Source of the DNA: Mycocentrospora acerina
Taxonomy: Eukaryota > Ascomycota > Dothideomycetes > Pleosporales
NCBI GenBank assembly: GCA_022701365.1
Contig: JAKUHH010000395.1
Location: forward strand, 248,001-312,000
Length of the DNA stretch: 64,000 nucleotides
Reading direction: 5' to 3'
Shown here: piece after piece, positions 32,482-44,203 of the stretch
How the letters are laid out: the number at the start of each line of letters is the position of its first letter
How positions within the stretch are numbered: position 1 is the stretch's first letter
The notes under the pieces: generated by a model
Databases searched by the model: none
What the model saw: only the letters and a program-made list of their open reading frames with translations
Told to the model about the DNA's origin: nothing
Made by a program: the position numbers and the translations under genes

Positions 32482-35400
32482 TGTTGCGGGAGTGGGTGTG
32501 TAGAAGCTGGCAGGACGGGTGGTTGTGGTTGTTATTGCTGCAATGGTGGTGTTTGAGCGAGCAACGCCGCAAAGCTTGGAGCAGCCCACGCCACAGTACA
32601 GCAAGGGAGGGTGGTGGACGGGAGGAGGAGGTTGATGCAAGGCAGGTGGTGCTTGGGGCGGATGCAGGTTGAAATGGAAAACACGGCCTGTGGGGTGCAG
32701 CACACGCGAACGAGCGTGGGGTCGGCGAGATGACGGAGTCTTTGGGATAATGCAAGCAGGCGCGACCGGGAAGCAGGCGCGGCGGGAAAAAGGAAGCACA
32801 GGCGTGAAACCGCGGCGAAGAGAGTGCAGTCGCGTCTGGTGCGCGTGGATGCCGACGGTTTGAGGTGGAGGTGCTGGTCTCGTCGCTGTTTTGGGACTGG
32901 GGACAGGTGCAGCTGGGGCCGGGCGCGGGAGGACTATGTAAACAAAAGGAGGGGCGAGCGCAGCAGAGCGTGGCGACGTCAATTGCTGGAGCAGAAGGAA
33001 ATGCAGCAGAGTCGCGGGCGCAATTCGGGCGAGGTGAGGTTTTGAACGAGGTGTGGAGGAACACGGTACACGGTACGGGCAGAGGGTTCGAAGGATTTTC
33101 TTCTGGACAAATGCATGCATGTGGCGCCGATTTGGACACAACTCAACCGCAAACGCGCGGACCAGCACAGGGATGCTGAGTAGTGCGAAGCGTTGCAGGG
33201 GACGGGGAACGGGATTAGCGTTGGTGGACACGGGGAGTCTGGGATGGCGGTTTGGGCGCTGCTAGCCCGGCCTCTTCTGCCCGCCTGCAGCTTCCAGGGT
33301 TCTAGAGACATGGAAGCCGAAGCCGCCGCTCCCCGGTGCAGCTCAGGCACACATGACGCGAGGCTCGCTGGGAGCCACGGGTCGGGCTGGGTTGGGTTGC
33401 AGGCTGCACGCCGGCCATGTCGCTGCGGCGTGCTCGTCCTCGGCGGATGCTGATGCGGATGCGGATGCGGATGCTGAGCAATACGGCTGCCCCTTTGTCC
33501 TCGTCGCCCATTGTGCCCTGCGCGCCCGTCAGCCACACCAGAACCACGGTTGACTGGCAGGAGTGCCGGCCATGACAGCTGTGGCGGCCTGGAAGCAGCC
33601 GGCGTCTGATTCTCGTCCAGCTCGCCCACTGCGGGCTCCATCTCCACGCGAACTCTGCCCTCGCCTGTCTGCGTCCTAGCTGCTCCTGGCTGTGCGCATG
33701 CAATGGGGGTTGCAGGCCCATGACTGCAAGACTGGAAGCTTCGGCTCCTTCTCCTGGCCTTGGCCTGCATCTGCATGCTCATACATGCAACGGGGAACTG
33801 CAAATGGCCCAGTAGCCCTCCACTAAGCCCTCAGTGAATTTGCAGCCCGGCCAATCGCGCAATTCCAAGCTGCCATTGGGAGGGGCTCCGAGGCTGAAAG
33901 CGACAATACATGGCCACCAGAGACACGAGCGACTCGACCAGACTACTCCAAGCCCGTGCTACACCTTCTTCCACTGCTTCAGAATTTCAACTGACTGTCC
34001 CAACACGGCTAGCTGCGAACTCTACACCCCAAATCTGTTACAGCCGCTAATGTGGAAATTGTAGCGAAAAACGGACGCCATCCTCTGAAGGATTGCGGCG
34101 GGCCACGAACGTTGGTCGGCTCTTCTTGCTGCAGAAGAGAGGGTACCTTGCAGGAAAATGGCTAAATATCCAGTATTGGCCGTTAAAGAATCGCCGTGTA
34201 TCTTCGTCCTCGATTGTGTCGGAAGCCTACTTCCAAAGGTTATCCCAATGCACTGCAACACGCCGCGTGTTGGGCTGCATTCCTCAAAACCACCATGTTC
34301 GCCGAGGAAAAGCATCGAGCCATGAGAACATGACAGCTGCCACTTGCTCGGACAATGTCCGATGCAAACAACTAAACATTCCAAATGAGCTAGACGACCT
34401 CAATCTCGTGTTGGTCAGCAACTTGACCTAAAGACCCCGTTCCATCTAGTGCTTGAGTCTTCGTACCGTACGTGGTAGCTGAGGTACAAGTCGTTCGCCA
34501 CCTCTTGGTGTTGCTCAGACTAGGCATCAATCGGCCAGACGTACCGCAAATGTAGCATTGGCTCACCAATTCAATAAAAAAATTGTTGTTGAGTTTGACG
34601 TAAATAAGACGTCCATCTTAAGAGAGTACTCCAGCAGCATCATCCTTGAACTGTCACTGTCGGCACAACGGCTCTAACGCAATACCCCCCCAAACACGAA
34701 CTACTGATCAATGTTTGAATAACGCTCTCAGCAAGAGCCATCATCCCTACTGCCTCAATAAGCTAATGAGGACATTGAAGCGAGCCTTTTCTCGCAGATT
34801 GAAAATCACAAGCCTAGCCCCAGACAAAGCCGCTCGCATCGTAATTGTCCCTTCAGTGAGTTGTAAATACGACAAGGGTCAACATGTTCAAGATCCGCTA
34901 TTGAGATCAATCAAGATTCGGATCAAGATCAGCTCACACGAATATCGCCTCAACATTGGCGTGGGAGATTGCTAATCACTCACCTCTGCCATGGATGACC
35001 TCCAATCAACAAGTTGAAGGGCGCCATGCTTCTCAACACCACGAACAACGTTTACACTATCCACGTTGTGGGCATCTAAGAACTGCCCCAATCATGCAGG
35101 TACCAGTGAGGCGTAAGCCATCGCTTACAGCCATCTCGAGAAAAAAAAACGCCCTCATCCTAGTGGGAAACCCTCAACCCCACCACTCACCACTCCCAAC
35201 CTCACCTTTGTAAACAAAAACATAATATCTATCACACGTACACAAGATATCAAAGAGGGCGCGCGTACTTGGCACTCGATCAACAAACACGAAAAGCTCA
35301 CGCCAATGTCACGCGCCTCCCCAGTATTAATCTCCGGGGCACCGATCGTTAAAAATCCCAGCTTCTCGGACGAGCCAACCATAACATCACTCCTGCTCCG

Positions 35401-36024
35401 TCCAGGTTCGTATAACCCCAGCTCCCAGCTCCCAGCTACCAGCTACCAGGAACAAGACGCAAGCACTATTTTTTTTTCTCTCCAAATCCACACAAACTAG
35501 GCGGCTAACAGAGGCACGGCGTGGACGCAACGCTTAATTAACCAACCAGCTACCTGTCCCAGTTTCCGCCGCTGCCCGGCCCAATCAGATCCCGTTGGAC
35601 AACGCAACAGCCATCGCAGTTTAGGGGGGCTGCATGAGCCTGGTGTCTTCACATGCAATTGTGTGTAAGCAATATTTAGGTAGGGCAAGGTTAATGGATG
35701 TCAACTGCTGCTGCTATGCAAGGTACTGTCTTCTTGGGGGTAAGGCAACACAAAGTGGAATGACGTAGGGTAATTTGGCTCGTGCAAACTAGAGACGCTC
35801 ATGCATGCTTGTGTTCGTTGCGGGTACGCAGTCCTACGACGACCGTAGCAATGCAGTGTCTTCGTATCACAATGGACAGGAAGTTTTCCCCAGAATCGTG
35901 ACTGTGTATAGGCGAATGATCTGCATTCTATACGTCTCTGTATACAAGCACACCACATGTGTTATTAGGTGTTCGTATTTCCTACGTCACTAATACATTC
36001 CAGCCCGCCCTCCATTCGGAGATT
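32482..36024. other. Long intergenic region
   Basis: The left 1.3 kb (to about 33800) is GC-rich and open in several frames, likely promoter and 5' leader of the minus-strand gene at 31035; it contains a GCGGAT/GCTGAT hexanucleotide tract at 33444-33477. The right 2.2 kb is more AT-rich and has no frame I trust. It ends at the AP-1 beta gene. Confidence 0.4.
33444..33477. repeat. (GATGCG)n hexanucleotide microsatellite
   Basis: Five to six units of GATGCG/GATGCT. Confidence 0.88.
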
Positions 36025-38630
36025 TTAGAACAGGTCCAGTAGGTCCTGATTGCTCTTCTTGCTCGGCTCGCCACTTAGCTGTTGTGTTGCTGGCGGGGGT
36101 TGGCTGGTTTGTAGGTTCATGCCAGCAAATCCGTTCATTATATCGTCATTGCTCATGGATGCGTTTGGAGCAGCAGCCGCTCCGCCACCGCCGCCGCCAC
36201 CTCCTCCATCTCCGAACAAGCCTAGCAAGTCGTCAATTGTTGATTGAGGCTGCGCTGTAGCAGCCGTCCCTGGAGATGCAACTCGTTGTGGGGTTCCTGC
36301 CAAACCTTCGAGACCCGATTCTCCTTGGATTGGTTGCTTTTGCAATGAAGCTGGCGCAGAACCATCGAAATCAATGTCCAGAAGATTCTCCATATTCGTG
36401 GATGGTGGCGCCTTGCCTGCCACTGCCGCAGCTGCCGCAGCTGCCGCAATGGGATTCTCTCTTGCTTCTTCTTGTTGCTCCCTAAAACATAATCAGCCAC
36501 GTCGTGCTTGTCAGGTAGGGCGATACGAACTCGATAGCGGCTCGCTGCATGGCCTCAGCACCGAATCGGCCTTGTCCAAGGAACGCTTCTGGCGGCTTGT
36601 GGTAGACGGATGCCAAAGTGGAAAGCTCTGCAAGAAGACTATCCAGTAGCTGAGGAGGGTGTGATTTAATGGTGGATGTGATTGGAGGCTTATCCGAAAG
36701 TACGATGTCCTAGCTACGTTAGTCAAAGAATGGCAATGAGCCTTATGTACTCACCTTGGCAATTTGAGGATCGCTAGAAAGCAATCGCCAATAGACGTAG
36801 GCACGATCTCTGATGTCAGGGTTGTCGTTCTCTGCAGTTGCCGCTTGCAGAACCTTGGTCACAAGGCCCTGCGCTTGATCTGGCTTCTTAAGGAATAGCT
36901 TGACGACGGCCGTGAGGATCTGGAGTTGGGTCTAGCGATGATCAGCATCGCCCGAGATTTCTTCGACATCAACAGTTCCAACATACCTGGGTGAACTCTT
37001 CCGCAAACGAATCAACAAAATTAGACAATATTTCTCCAGCATTTTCAATCTTCTCTGCGTATTCACCCACGATCCAAATAAGCGAAGCTCTCGCATTCGG
37101 CTCATCTAGTTCGTCAATGCATTGGCAGAGCGTCGGTATTATCCCCTCGTATCCAGGATACTTTCGGAAAATATCTTTGATCACCACTATTGCCTCTTGG
37201 ACGACGTAATTGACTTTGGTGTTGATCAAATCAAGCAGTGTGTTGACGCACTTTTCACTAGCACTCTCAATCTTGATAGCGACCTGCCCGATAGCCTTTA
37301 CGGCTCGACGAACAAAATCCATGTCCACTTCCATGGCGTATTCCTTCAGCTCTGCAAGCAGCTGATCAACATTTTTATCGTTGGCTATCCGTACCATAAT
37401 CTCAAGCTTGGTCATCTTCAGATAGGGCGGGTCGTTGTACTTGCAGAAAAAGACTCGCATCTCTTTGCTAAGAATGTCTGACTGCTTTTGAAGGAGAAGG
37501 TCGATGTTTCGGAGAGCGACATATTGCACTTCGGGCGCAGATGACACGAGCGTGACTGCAAACGGTCAGTAATTGTTGGAAGTGAGAGCACAGCAAGCGT
37601 ACCAAGGGGGGGTGCCATCTTCTTGGCATACGACTTGTTCAACTCGGGAGGAATGAATCTCATGTGCAGAAAAACGACTTTGACAGCAGCCAGCACCACA
37701 CTTGGATTGACGTGCTGAAACTGTGGAACCACCCTTTCGCAGATGTGTTCCGCCTCCTTGACATCTGATGCCTTGTAGTCTGCTAGTGTTGTGAGAATAG
37801 TGACTCTACCCCATTCGGTACATTCGTTCAATGCCAGGAGCATCTTCTTGAGCGTAGCCGCGGTGATAGTGAGGGCTTTTGTTTCTGGTGCTGCTTCTTG
37901 AATCTCTACCAATGCGGTGACTGAGTTGGCAACGACCATGGGGTTGGGGTCGCCTACCAGTTCCTGGAGCTGTTCCAGAAAGCCGTTCTCCAGACACAAT
38001 GCAGGGGCGAGGTCGAACAGCTTGGCCACGCACAGAGCTGCTGTCTTGCGTACGTACGGAGACTCATCCCTTAGCGTTTTCCGTAGTGGCTCCTCCATGT
38101 AGTCAGTCATCTTATCCACACGAATACAGCCCATGGTTCGTATGGCAAGCGCCCGAACCAGAGGGTTTGGGTCCTCTGAATCCTGCACGAACGTGTTGAC
38201 AGCGAGAATACAAAGGTCGGGGTGTGATTTGGCGTAGTTCCTAGAGAAACCGTCAGCTTCTGCGGTCAAAATAGTCCCCAATATACGCCTACATCAGGTA
38301 CAGGTATACCAGCTTCTTCTGGTCTAGGTCCGCTGTCGCAATGTTCTTCAGTACGTCGGGGAACAGCGCAGACACATCCTTGCCCAGGGTCATGGACATG
38401 ATTGTCTTTTGAATGGCTTCTTTCCTGGTATAGCCTCAGTAATGTCGTTACATCAGTCGCTCTGGCGCAAGCGCTCACCGTTCGTAGGCATATTGAGAGC
38501 TGGAACGTGGTCAGTTGTGAATGGCGATATCTAAGTACTGGGGTAGCTCGTACACCAGACCAGCCCTCAGCTCAAATGTCTCTCCCTTCCTGGGCACCGC
38601 AAAGGCACCTCTAATCCTGTTGACCGCCAT
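36025..38630 (-). CDS. APL2: AP-1 clathrin adaptor complex, beta subunit
   Basis: Eight exons on the minus strand: 38630-38554, 38499-38479 (21 nt), 38424-38293, 38240-37603, 37555-36987, 36931-36755, 36709-36531 and 36481-36025, giving 749 residues. The start MAVNRIRGAFAVPRKGE is followed by SQYAYERKEAIQKTIMSMTLGKDVS and the adaptin HEAT-repeat trunk (NYAKSHPDLCILAVNTF, MGCIRVDKM, DESPYVRKTAALCVAKL, YVALRNIDLLLQK). The hinge has an Ala run, two clathrin-box-like motifs (LLDIDF, LLGLF) and a Gly9/Ala stretch, and ends LLDLF without a C-terminal ear, as in fungal beta1. It sorts cargo into clathrin vesicles at the trans-Golgi/endosome. The last donor is GTTCGT, a weak site. AP-2 beta is less likely given the missing ear. 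Confidence 0.92.
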
Positions 38631-38960
38631 CCCTGCGCGGCAATAGTAGAGCTCAGTTCCTCAGCCAGACCCCTCATGCAAGCACCAACGTCGATTTGTA
38701 GGGGTCGCGGTGATGGGGATTCGAATCGTGTGCGGCGCAGTAGAGCTTGAGGTTTATTGATTATTCGGGGGCTGGAGTATCGCCAGACTGGAGTGCAGGC
38801 GGACTACTAGAGGCCAGCAATCAGCAATGTCGAAGTCGTTGACCGTGGAGCCTAGGATTCGCTGCATGGCGCCTGCCACATTGATGATAGGCAGGTCCGT
38901 GCATCGCCGCTGCTGTCTGGAACTCACGTTCTCCGCCCTGAAGCTGTCACGACACCACTC

Positions 38961-38992
38961 CATCACATCAAATCACATCAAATCAAATCAAA
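38961..38992. repeat. CATCACATCAAATC-type repeat leader
   Basis: Repeats of ATCAAATC/ATCACATC directly before the proposed ATG; its reverse complement matches the core of repeats at 45.86 and 45.97 kb. Confidence 0.75.
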
Positions 38993-39270
38993 ATGGTGAG
39001 CAGAATGCACGGCTATATTGCCTACTCGTAGCTGATCAAATTTTAGGCGTCAAACTTGCCCAACTTGCGACGACTCTTCGTCGAGGGGCGCACTGATGCG
39101 GAAGAGAGCGCATACTCGAGGAACGCTGTATGCTTCCTGGATCATAATGGCTACTTTAGAATACTCCTTAACATCTGTGACACTAGTTTTATAATCTTGC
39201 TCTCTTCATGACCTCGATAGCAACCTTCAGTCTAGTTGCCCAACGCATGACTATCCGAAAAGGCTACTGA
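38993..39270 (+). CDS. Probable 55-aa single-pass membrane protein with ATG-only first exon
   Basis: Three exons are proposed: 38993-38995 (only ATG), 39047-39127 and 39187-39270, separated by 51- and 59-nt introns (GTGAGC...TTTTAG and GTATGC...CACTAG), all in frame. The product starts MASNLPNLRRLFVEGRTDAE, has a short polar linker (ESAYSRNA) and a hydrophobic helix (FYNLALFMTSIATFSLVAQ, about residues 29-47), and ends in the basic tail RMTIRKGY with a TGA stop. The N-in, tail-anchored layout resembles tiny mitochondrial or ER membrane subunits, but I cannot name a family. Support is splice sites, frame continuity over two introns and a sensible protein. The (ATCAAATC)n leader ends at the ATG. 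It is divergent from AP-1 beta (363 bases between starts). Confidence 0.55.
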
Positions 39271-40388
39271 GGATGTGTGGTAAAGCAGCCAAGCATACAC
39301 TCTCTAGCATGCGTCAGGTCGACGCGATGTTCTACAGACTCTTGTAGGATCTTCGTTCGTAAGCAATCCGCTGAACTTCGATTTGAACTTGCAGAACTCT
39401 GTATACCCTGGCCAGACCAATGACGAGCGTTTGCATCAACGCCTTAGAGTACACCAACTGCCGGGCTTGTGACCTATACTCATCCAACATTCGGCTATCC
39501 AAAAATGTGCAATGTTGTATGGATTCTGTCCAGAAAAGCTACCCTTTGCTGTAGGGTGCAAATCTAACTTCGTAAAAATCTTGAAGCGATACTGCGGTCT
39601 TCCATTACATGTTTGCATCGTGTTGTAGTATCGTCTCCGACTTTACTGTCCTAAGACACTCAACCTTTTTCTGAGCAATCATCGCAAACAAATTTTGTCT
39701 TAAACGCACTTCATCCTGAGATCCTTCTTGGCCTCCCTCAAAACATTGAACCTCAAGTACGCCACTTTACAGTCCCTGCCATGGTTGCATCTATCTTCAC
39801 ACAACAGAAGAGGTGGGGCTACCAGAGCTTTCTCGAAAGTCAATGGTTGTAGAATATATCACTCTATCCCTCAACTGTAAGCATACTCGTATCCCCCTGT
39901 ACAGCTGTCGCCGAGAGGGTTGAAAGGAGAACACCCCATCTCGGAAGCCCCACTCTGCCGATGCTACTGTATAATGCTACCAGAGAGACATACATGCATT
40001 TGGCGCCGGGCGCTTCACAGAACGCAATCGGCACAATTTTGTACGACCTTCCTGTGATCGTATCGCCATACGCCAGAGATGGTAGACCGATCGGTCCTTG
40101 TCTCCCCTGAAACTCTAGCTTCGGGGTTTTACGGTCATGGGCAATCTACAATACTGCTTTTCGCATACCCTGAACCTTCTGGTCGGTACCTTAGTTGAGC
40201 TGTATGGGTGCACTAGAAACTGTACTGATTCTAAGACTGCGGTAGTCGAGCTCTTGGCGTCATATTGTGTGGCTAAGTTAGGCACCCAGTTAGGATGACT
40301 CAATCCACTCTTGCAGGGATTAGCGGATGCTATACAAAACACATATATTGCGCACACTTAATGCACTCGTTACTTTTCTTCCGCCTCT
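39271..40388. other. Intergenic, no gene seen
   Basis: Short open frames only, none protein-like. It lies between the proposed small membrane protein and the F-box gene, both on the plus strand. Confidence 0.4.
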
Positions 40389-41033
40389 ATGTCAGTCGGC
40401 GAAGTCATCGACACCCTTGGTCTCCCTGGTATGCAGCCGACTCTACCAATCCTGCCCACGGAACTTTGGCTACAGATTTTCGAACACATACGCGATCCTG
40501 AATACCTCTGGACCACACTACGCCATGTATCGTTACAGAACAAAGCCCTAGTTGAGCGGGTCTTTACGACGGGCCATCTCCCTGTCATTTCCATATCGCT
40601 GTCACTTCCACGTCGCGACCCAACGACTGGGGCTCTACGCTGGCCGGGTACACCTATCCCAAAAGCACAGATCACTATGTCGTTCAGCCGATTCAATACA
40701 GAGCAGCAAAGTCTCATTTTAGCATCCCCGACAACACTCTCAGATGGTGCAATTGTGAAAACCGTGGAGGACTTGCGGAATACGTCCGCGCTACCCAAGG
40801 AGCGACTAGAGGCTGCGCCTGCGTGGATCAATATGAATAGAAACCCACTCGCAGGACTATCGATGCATCTACCAATATGCGTCGAATGGGATGAGACGGA
40901 AAAGATTTGGATTTGGGAACTTGAGTGGAGACCGTTCGTCACCAGATTCTACAAGACTAAAAACGAAAAAAGACTCCAGGACGCGCGATTAAGTTCGCGA
41001 ACAAATCACAAGCCTCGCCGCGGACGATATTAA
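40389..41033 (+). CDS. F-box-like protein, 214 aa, intronless
   Basis: Single exon starting MSVGEVIDTLGLPG. Residues 19-56 (LPILPTELWLQIFEHIRDP followed by LWTTLRHVSLQNKALVERV) match an F-box: LP-x-EL, helix, then the W/L-rich second helix. F-box proteins present substrates to Skp1-Cul1 ubiquitin ligases. The remaining 150 residues (SISLSLPRRDPTTGALRWPG, CVEWDETEKIWIWELEWRPFV) form no repeat I can name and end in a basic tail (NHKPRRGRY). The protein is short for a substrate adaptor, but many fungal F-box proteins with a similar Trp-rich C-terminal region are this size. It converges with the secreted-protein gene. Confidence 0.75.
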   Translation: MSVGEVIDTLGLPGMQPTLPILPTELWLQIFEHIRDPEYLWTTLRHVSLQNKALVERVFTTGHLPVISISLSLPRRDPTTGALRWPGTPIPKAQITMSFSRFNTEQQSLILASPTTLSDGAIVKTVEDLRNTSALPKERLEAAPAWINMNRNPLAGLSMHLPICVEWDETEKIWIWELEWRPFVTRFYKTKNEKRLQDARLSSRTNHKPRRGRY

Positions 41034-41619
41034 CTAGCAACCAATGATTCGGGAAGAGGTCTATATGCTTACTTATTTTTTGTAGACTGTAGTGGATTAC
41101 GCAGTGCTTGCATTGTGTAGTCGCTAACTGAGACACTTGGCATATTCCAATATCTTGATACGTTCACGTCCAGTCGTGCGCGGAAAGTCAAGATTGTGAA
41201 CACAATCCAAGACAAACTCGATACACATCATGTACAGGTTAATGTGTTTTATTCCAACGAGAGAGTGTGGGAAGATGGTATTTGCTTAAATATGCTGAGA
41301 AAGTAGTTTACATTTCGCAATTCGAAAGCGCCGCGGAGCGCTAAATGAGGAACCGACGAAAAATCGATGAGGAAATAAAAAGAGGAGAACAAAAAAAATA
41401 GAAGAACGATCCATCATAGAACCAGTCCAATGAAGCGCTGCGCTTCACTCTCCGTAGAGTGACAATTACATCCACCAGCTGTCCGGTGTAGTAGGCATTA
41501 CTTTCCGCATTCGGACCTCGTCTTTCATGCAGCATGCAATGCACATGAGTGCATATCCAGGTGTAAAAAATAAAGATATTTGTTTAAGCCAGCTTACAAC
41601 ACGCGCATTTGCCCCTCTC
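41034..41619. other. Convergent 3' regions
   Basis: Non-coding between the F-box gene and the minus-strand secreted protein; AT-rich with A runs at 41390-41402. No gene is seen. Confidence 0.45.
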
Positions 41620-42819
41620 TTAAGCAACAAAGCTACGCTCAGCAAATGCAACGCGTTTTTGCTTTTTTGCTTTTCCTTTTCCACTGCCTCCGCCTCCGAA
41701 TCCGCCTCCGCGTCCCCCGAATCCGCCGCCACCTGGCGGTTTGGCTTGTTGGCCTTGCTGAGCTTGACCCTGCTGTGGCTTGCCTTGTTGTGCTTGACCC
41801 TGCTGTGCCTGACCTTGCTGTGCCTGACCTTGCTGTGCCTGACCTTGCTGCGCCTGACCCTGGTTCGCTTGGTTGTTACCACCACCTGCACCGGCACCTG
41901 CAACCCGGAATCTAACGCAGTCGTCTTGAGCTCCACGTTGAGCCACAGGCATAAGCACTGGCTGATGGTTGCTAGAGGAAGTCATGGAGCAGACACGGTA
42001 GAAACCCTCGGGAAGACCGCCGGCGAGGTCAGCGCTGAGAAGGCCGTTACCATTACCAGCATCGTTGACACCCTTGAAAAAGGCAAAGGTCTGAGCATCC
42101 AAAGGCTGGGTGGGGTTTGCATTTCCACCCAAGTTTTGGACCGTGATGTGGGTATGACCAACGACTTTCCCCCCTGTAAGGGCCTGGGGGGCAGAGTAGT
42201 ATGTTTTGTCTGGGTTTGTGAACGCTCCGGCCTGCAGATTGGCGATTTGAACGGAAAATTTGATTGCACTGTTGGCCGTGATGACATCATTGTTTTTGGG
42301 GTTGGTGAAAACAGCTGAAACCATCTGGCCGGCTGCTGGTATGTCTCCCATGGCTGAGCCAGGGTTAGCAGATGTCTTCGTTTGGATGAAAAGATGAACT
42401 TACGAATGCCATTGCACGATCCTGTGCGGACTTGGAGGCCATTTGTGATTGTTTTGCCGGTGCAAAAGTTGATAAAGTTGGCGCCGTCACTGGACCGAAT
42501 TAGTACTTTCCAGACATAAAGGAGTAGGTTGGTGAGCGTACGTAGCAGATGCAGCCTGACCTTTCTCAGCACCACCACCTTCCAGACCGCTTGCTTTGCT
42601 GCCGGTTTGCACATTCTTTGGATCGAGTGCCAAAGAAGCAGTAGCGCCGCCGCCTCCAGCGCCGCCATTACCGCCTCCTTTGTTTGCATTGTTATTTTGT
42701 CTCTGTCTCAGACCAGAACCTCCTCCAAATTTTCCACTGGCTCTCTCTTGGAATACGCCAAACTGAGCTTGAGCAACGCCCGCGACGATCAACACAGACA
42801 GTGTGGCAGAGAACCGCAT
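41620..42819 (-). CDS. Secreted Gly/Gln-rich protein with pentapeptide repeats
   Basis: Three exons on the minus strand, 42819-42542, 42489-42404 and 42353-41620, give 365 residues. A clear signal peptide (MRFSATLSVLIVAGVAQAQF) is followed by an Asn/Gly-rich region, then a conserved extracellular domain: DGANFINFCTGKTITNG, GSCNGIPMGDIPAAGQMVSAV, VVGHTHITVQNLG, FAFFKGVNDAGNG, GGLPEGFYRVCSMTS and PVAQRGAQDDCVRF. This resembles a family of secreted ascomycete proteins often mislabelled 'ribosomal protein S17' and distantly related to the Egh16/GAS1 appressorial proteins. After it come about eight GQAQQ-like pentapeptides (plus-strand 41749-41870) and a Gly-rich, Lys-rich tail ending KKQKRVAFAERSFVA. 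The tail is unusual for a secreted protein. It is probably wall- or surface-associated; the role is unknown. Confidence 0.85.
41749..41870. repeat. 15-bp coding tandem repeat (GQAQQ units)
   Basis: About eight 15-base units inside the secreted protein gene, the central ones nearly identical and the outer ones diverged (one GKPQQ unit). Confidence 0.88.
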
Positions 42820-42989
42820 GATGATGATACAGACTGAACAAGAGTTAAAAGTAGAGTAGACTAGAAATAATAAAAGTTATCAAAGAAAAATTGCCCGACT
42901 CGCGGTAGTATACTAGAATGAAACCCCAGATACGGTCAACGTGATCCGAGAGGAAAGTATTAGAGGAGGCAAAGAAAGGAATGTAACCC

Positions 42990-44010
42990 TCAATCGACAA
43001 TCCTCAAGTGTAGATGAGCAAGTGACTCAAAAGTAGTGAGATGCCAAATAACTTGGGCGAAGACAGCATCATCTTTAAGTCCCTTGGCGACATACAAGGT
43101 GAAGAGAAAACCTGCTAAGGCGGCAGAAGATTCCTTGGGCATGAAACCTCGAAGAGGCCGACACGTCTCACGACAAGTTGTGCAAGCCTGCTTGAAGGGC
43201 CCGTACATGCCACAGAACCCAGCAGGCGCCTTGTTTGTGACCGAGGCCGTAACGGCAGCCTCGCGGAATGAAGGCATTCAAGGCATTGAGAAGATTTTGG
43301 TGGAAACGGGTCGTGTGTGAAGTCATTTTTGGAAGCATGGATTGTCGCGGAGACGCCGCGCTAGCCGGATAGGGAAGGTACTAGTACCCTTCTGGACCAC
43401 AACCCCATCTTTTCACCACCACGCTCAAACATCTGAGATGCCTGTCCATATCATCGGCGGCAACTGAATGCTTGAAAAGCGTCTGGACGATCTTCATACC
43501 CGTCTTCAGTGGACATTGCTCTATCTTCAGATGCCTCCCTCCGCGGTTCAGGTTCCCGCCATCTTGAACACGATTGGACACATGAGAGATGGCGCTTTCC
43601 TAATCTATCTGGGTATTCCTGGCCATGAGTATGCCACTGGGGTTTTTGTGACACTTGTGACGGATGACATGGTGGGAGTATTTGAGAGTAGTAACTAAAT
43701 ACTAGAGTTTTGTGACGAAATTGGACGTCCAACCCGCGCCCACGAGCATGCAGGCACAGTGGTGCGCGCTCGCAGGCTTGTGAGATTTCCTCTCCCCCGT
43801 GAGATCGATGACCGATTGGTAGATAAGCTGGATGCATTCGTTCCAACAGGTATCTCCTGGGAAGCGTTCGAAAAAGGCAAGGCGGCCGCGTTATTTGACA
43901 GTCTGACAAGTCGGCTTACCCCTACTACCCGCCACCCAGTGAGGAAGCCGCATTTACACACAAGTCGTAGAGACGATACACGTTTTACGCTTCAGAGAAC
44001 CCGTAATTGA
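42990..44010. other. Patch with coding-like frames on both strands, gene structure unresolved
   Basis: Minus strand 43277-42990 reads AGFCGMYGPFKQACTTCRET and VAKGLKDDAVFAQVIWHL with codon choice like the neighbouring genes. Plus strand 43468-43698 reads VPAILNTIGHMRDGAFLIYL and GHEYATGVFVTLVTDDMVGV, and the plus frame from about 43703 to 44010 reads EFCDEIGRPTRAHEHAG and PREIDDRLVDKLDAFVPTG. The two plus frames could be one gene with an intron ending near 43705 (ACTAG, TAACTAA branch-like), but I could not fix the donor. The minus patch could be a separate convergent gene. I recognise no family. Confidence 0.35.
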
Positions 44011-44203
44011 TAGATTGACAGGTGTGACATGTCTCATTCGGCATGCAACACGAAGGGAAATTGGTTGAAATTTGGCAATGAGGAAAAAAAAACCAAAGAG
44101 ATGCAAGTTCCAAAAAAAAGTGACATGGTAAGAATGCCTAACGTTGCCCCCCCCCTCCAAATCGTCTCGTGTATCATTGTCGATACACCACGCTCCGTTC
44201 ATC

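Noticed and set aside
32482..33231. Minus-strand frame open for about 250 codons upstream of the gene at 31035-32481
   Set aside because: Pro, His, Ser and Arg-rich with no structured segment, and GC-rich DNA gives long chance frames here. A Met directly before the structured region is the better start.
38700..38730. GATTCGAATC element resembling a tRNA T loop
   Set aside because: The sides are not complementary and no A box is found upstream.
41620..42819. Ribosomal protein S17 identity for the secreted protein
   Set aside because: A clear signal peptide and extracellular-type domain; the label is a known misannotation in fungi and does not fit the sequence.
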